A stretch of 20,516 nucleotides of DNA from the NCBI GenBank assembly GCA_900544625.1, contig UQVR01000021.1, positions 1 through 20,516 on the forward strand. The letters run 5' to 3'. A model generated the notes under the pieces. It was not told the DNA's origin. It searched no databases and saw nothing but the letters and a program-made list of their open reading frames with translations. The translations under genes were made by a program, and so were the position numbers. This DNA comes from an uncultured Mycoplasmatota bacterium (GTDB taxonomy: Bacteria; Bacillota_I; Bacilli_A; RF39; UBA660). Numbering within the stretch: the first letter of the stretch is position 1; every line of letters starts with the position of its first letter. Shown here piece after piece: positions 20,293 through 20,516 of the stretch.

Positions 20293-20516
20293 TTAAGTTT
20301 TGTCTATTATTATTAATGGTATATATATTTCATCATCTGTATATCCAGCATGTTGAGAAACCAGTCTTTCATCACCATCTGATACTAATGCTTTATTAGA
20401 ATCTTCTGCGATTGCTAAATAATCTCCGATAGCACTTCTAAACAATTTATTTTCTTTACCATCACCGAATAGTTTGCTTTTGATTATTTCATCTTTTTTA
20501 TATAAAGTAAAATAAT
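20293..20516 (-). CDS. C-terminal end of a probable alkaline-phosphatase-superfamily protein, partial
   Basis: An open minus-strand frame enters from the right edge and ends at TAA (20293-20295), giving about 74 residues. The text RSAIGDYLAIAEDSNKALV, then SQHAGYTDDEIYIPLIII, resembles the C-terminal segment of metal-dependent phosphatases/nucleotide pyrophosphatases. There a 'H-x-G-x-T-x-E-E-M-x-V-P-L' segment supplies the last metal-binding histidine and a closing strand. The N-terminal part and the other metal ligands are outside the window, so the assignment rests on this segment only. Confidence 0.55.
   Translation of the reverse strand, partial: YFTLYKKDEIIKSKLFGDGKENKLFRSAIGDYLAIAEDSNKALVSDGDERLVSQHAGYTDDEIYIPLIIIDKT

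Noticed and set aside
1..20516. CRISPR array
   Set aside because: No regularly spaced repeats; the only long repeat is the two-copy ~140-bp element.
1..20516. Mycoplasma-type genetic code (TGA = Trp)
   Set aside because: TGA is a natural stop in several genes (for example those ending at 4444, 8562 and 13204), and Trp is TGG throughout.

Overview
The window comes from a very AT-rich, low-GC Gram-positive bacterium (Firmicutes/Bacilli, possibly one of the uncultured gut lineages near the Erysipelotrichia/Mollicutes branch). The evidence is the gene content, near-consensus sigma-A promoters (TTGACA-17-TATAAT types), strong AGGAGG ribosome binding sites, a Firmicutes-style L10 leader, and ordinary use of TGA as a stop. 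The organism probably lives anaerobically, since it encodes an [FeFe] hydrogenase. I could run no database search; all assignments are by eye.

Layout. 1-2604 (minus): the str operon rpsL-rpsG-fusA, with fusA cut by the window edge. 2780-5736 (minus): a SIS-domain protein with a WYL-type regulator, then a three-gene group of two small single-pass membrane proteins and a protein with an ADP-ribosyltransferase-like N-terminal motif. 5839-8947 (plus): an ABC transporter operon ending in a YtrA-type GntR repressor, with a matching palindrome just downstream of its promoter. 8984-9257 (plus): a small, strongly promoted gene for a 34-residue hydrophobic peptide with the architecture of a type I toxin. 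9314-11854 (minus): rplK-rplA and rplJ-rplL with their leaders. 11883-12945 (plus): a membrane-anchored Ig-like surface protein.

12951-16528 holds two roughly 140-bp copies of one structured repeat flanking a minus-strand operon. That operon encodes a TetR-family regulator, a compact [FeFe] hydrogenase and two tandem thioredoxin-fold membrane proteins. The second repeat copy directly follows the decayed 3' end of an IS200/IS605-type tnpB gene, so both look like tnpB right-end/omega-RNA sequences. The first copy has no tnpB but has its own promoter-like sequence just outside the repeat. This candidate solo omega-RNA is the most interesting item in the window.

16900-20516: a dicarboxylate/amino-acid:cation symporter, an ER-type (Ser/His) signal peptidase with an 11-residue-repeat tail, tRNA-Cys(GCA), an S51 peptidase, and the C-terminal end of a probable alkaline-phosphatase-superfamily protein.

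The ribosomal-protein genes keep the classical order rplK-A-J-L ... rpsL-G-fusA on one strand. However, rpoB and rpoC, which normally sit between rplL and rpsL, are absent, and about 6.7 kb of accessory genes occupies that place. secE and nusG are likewise absent upstream of rplK.
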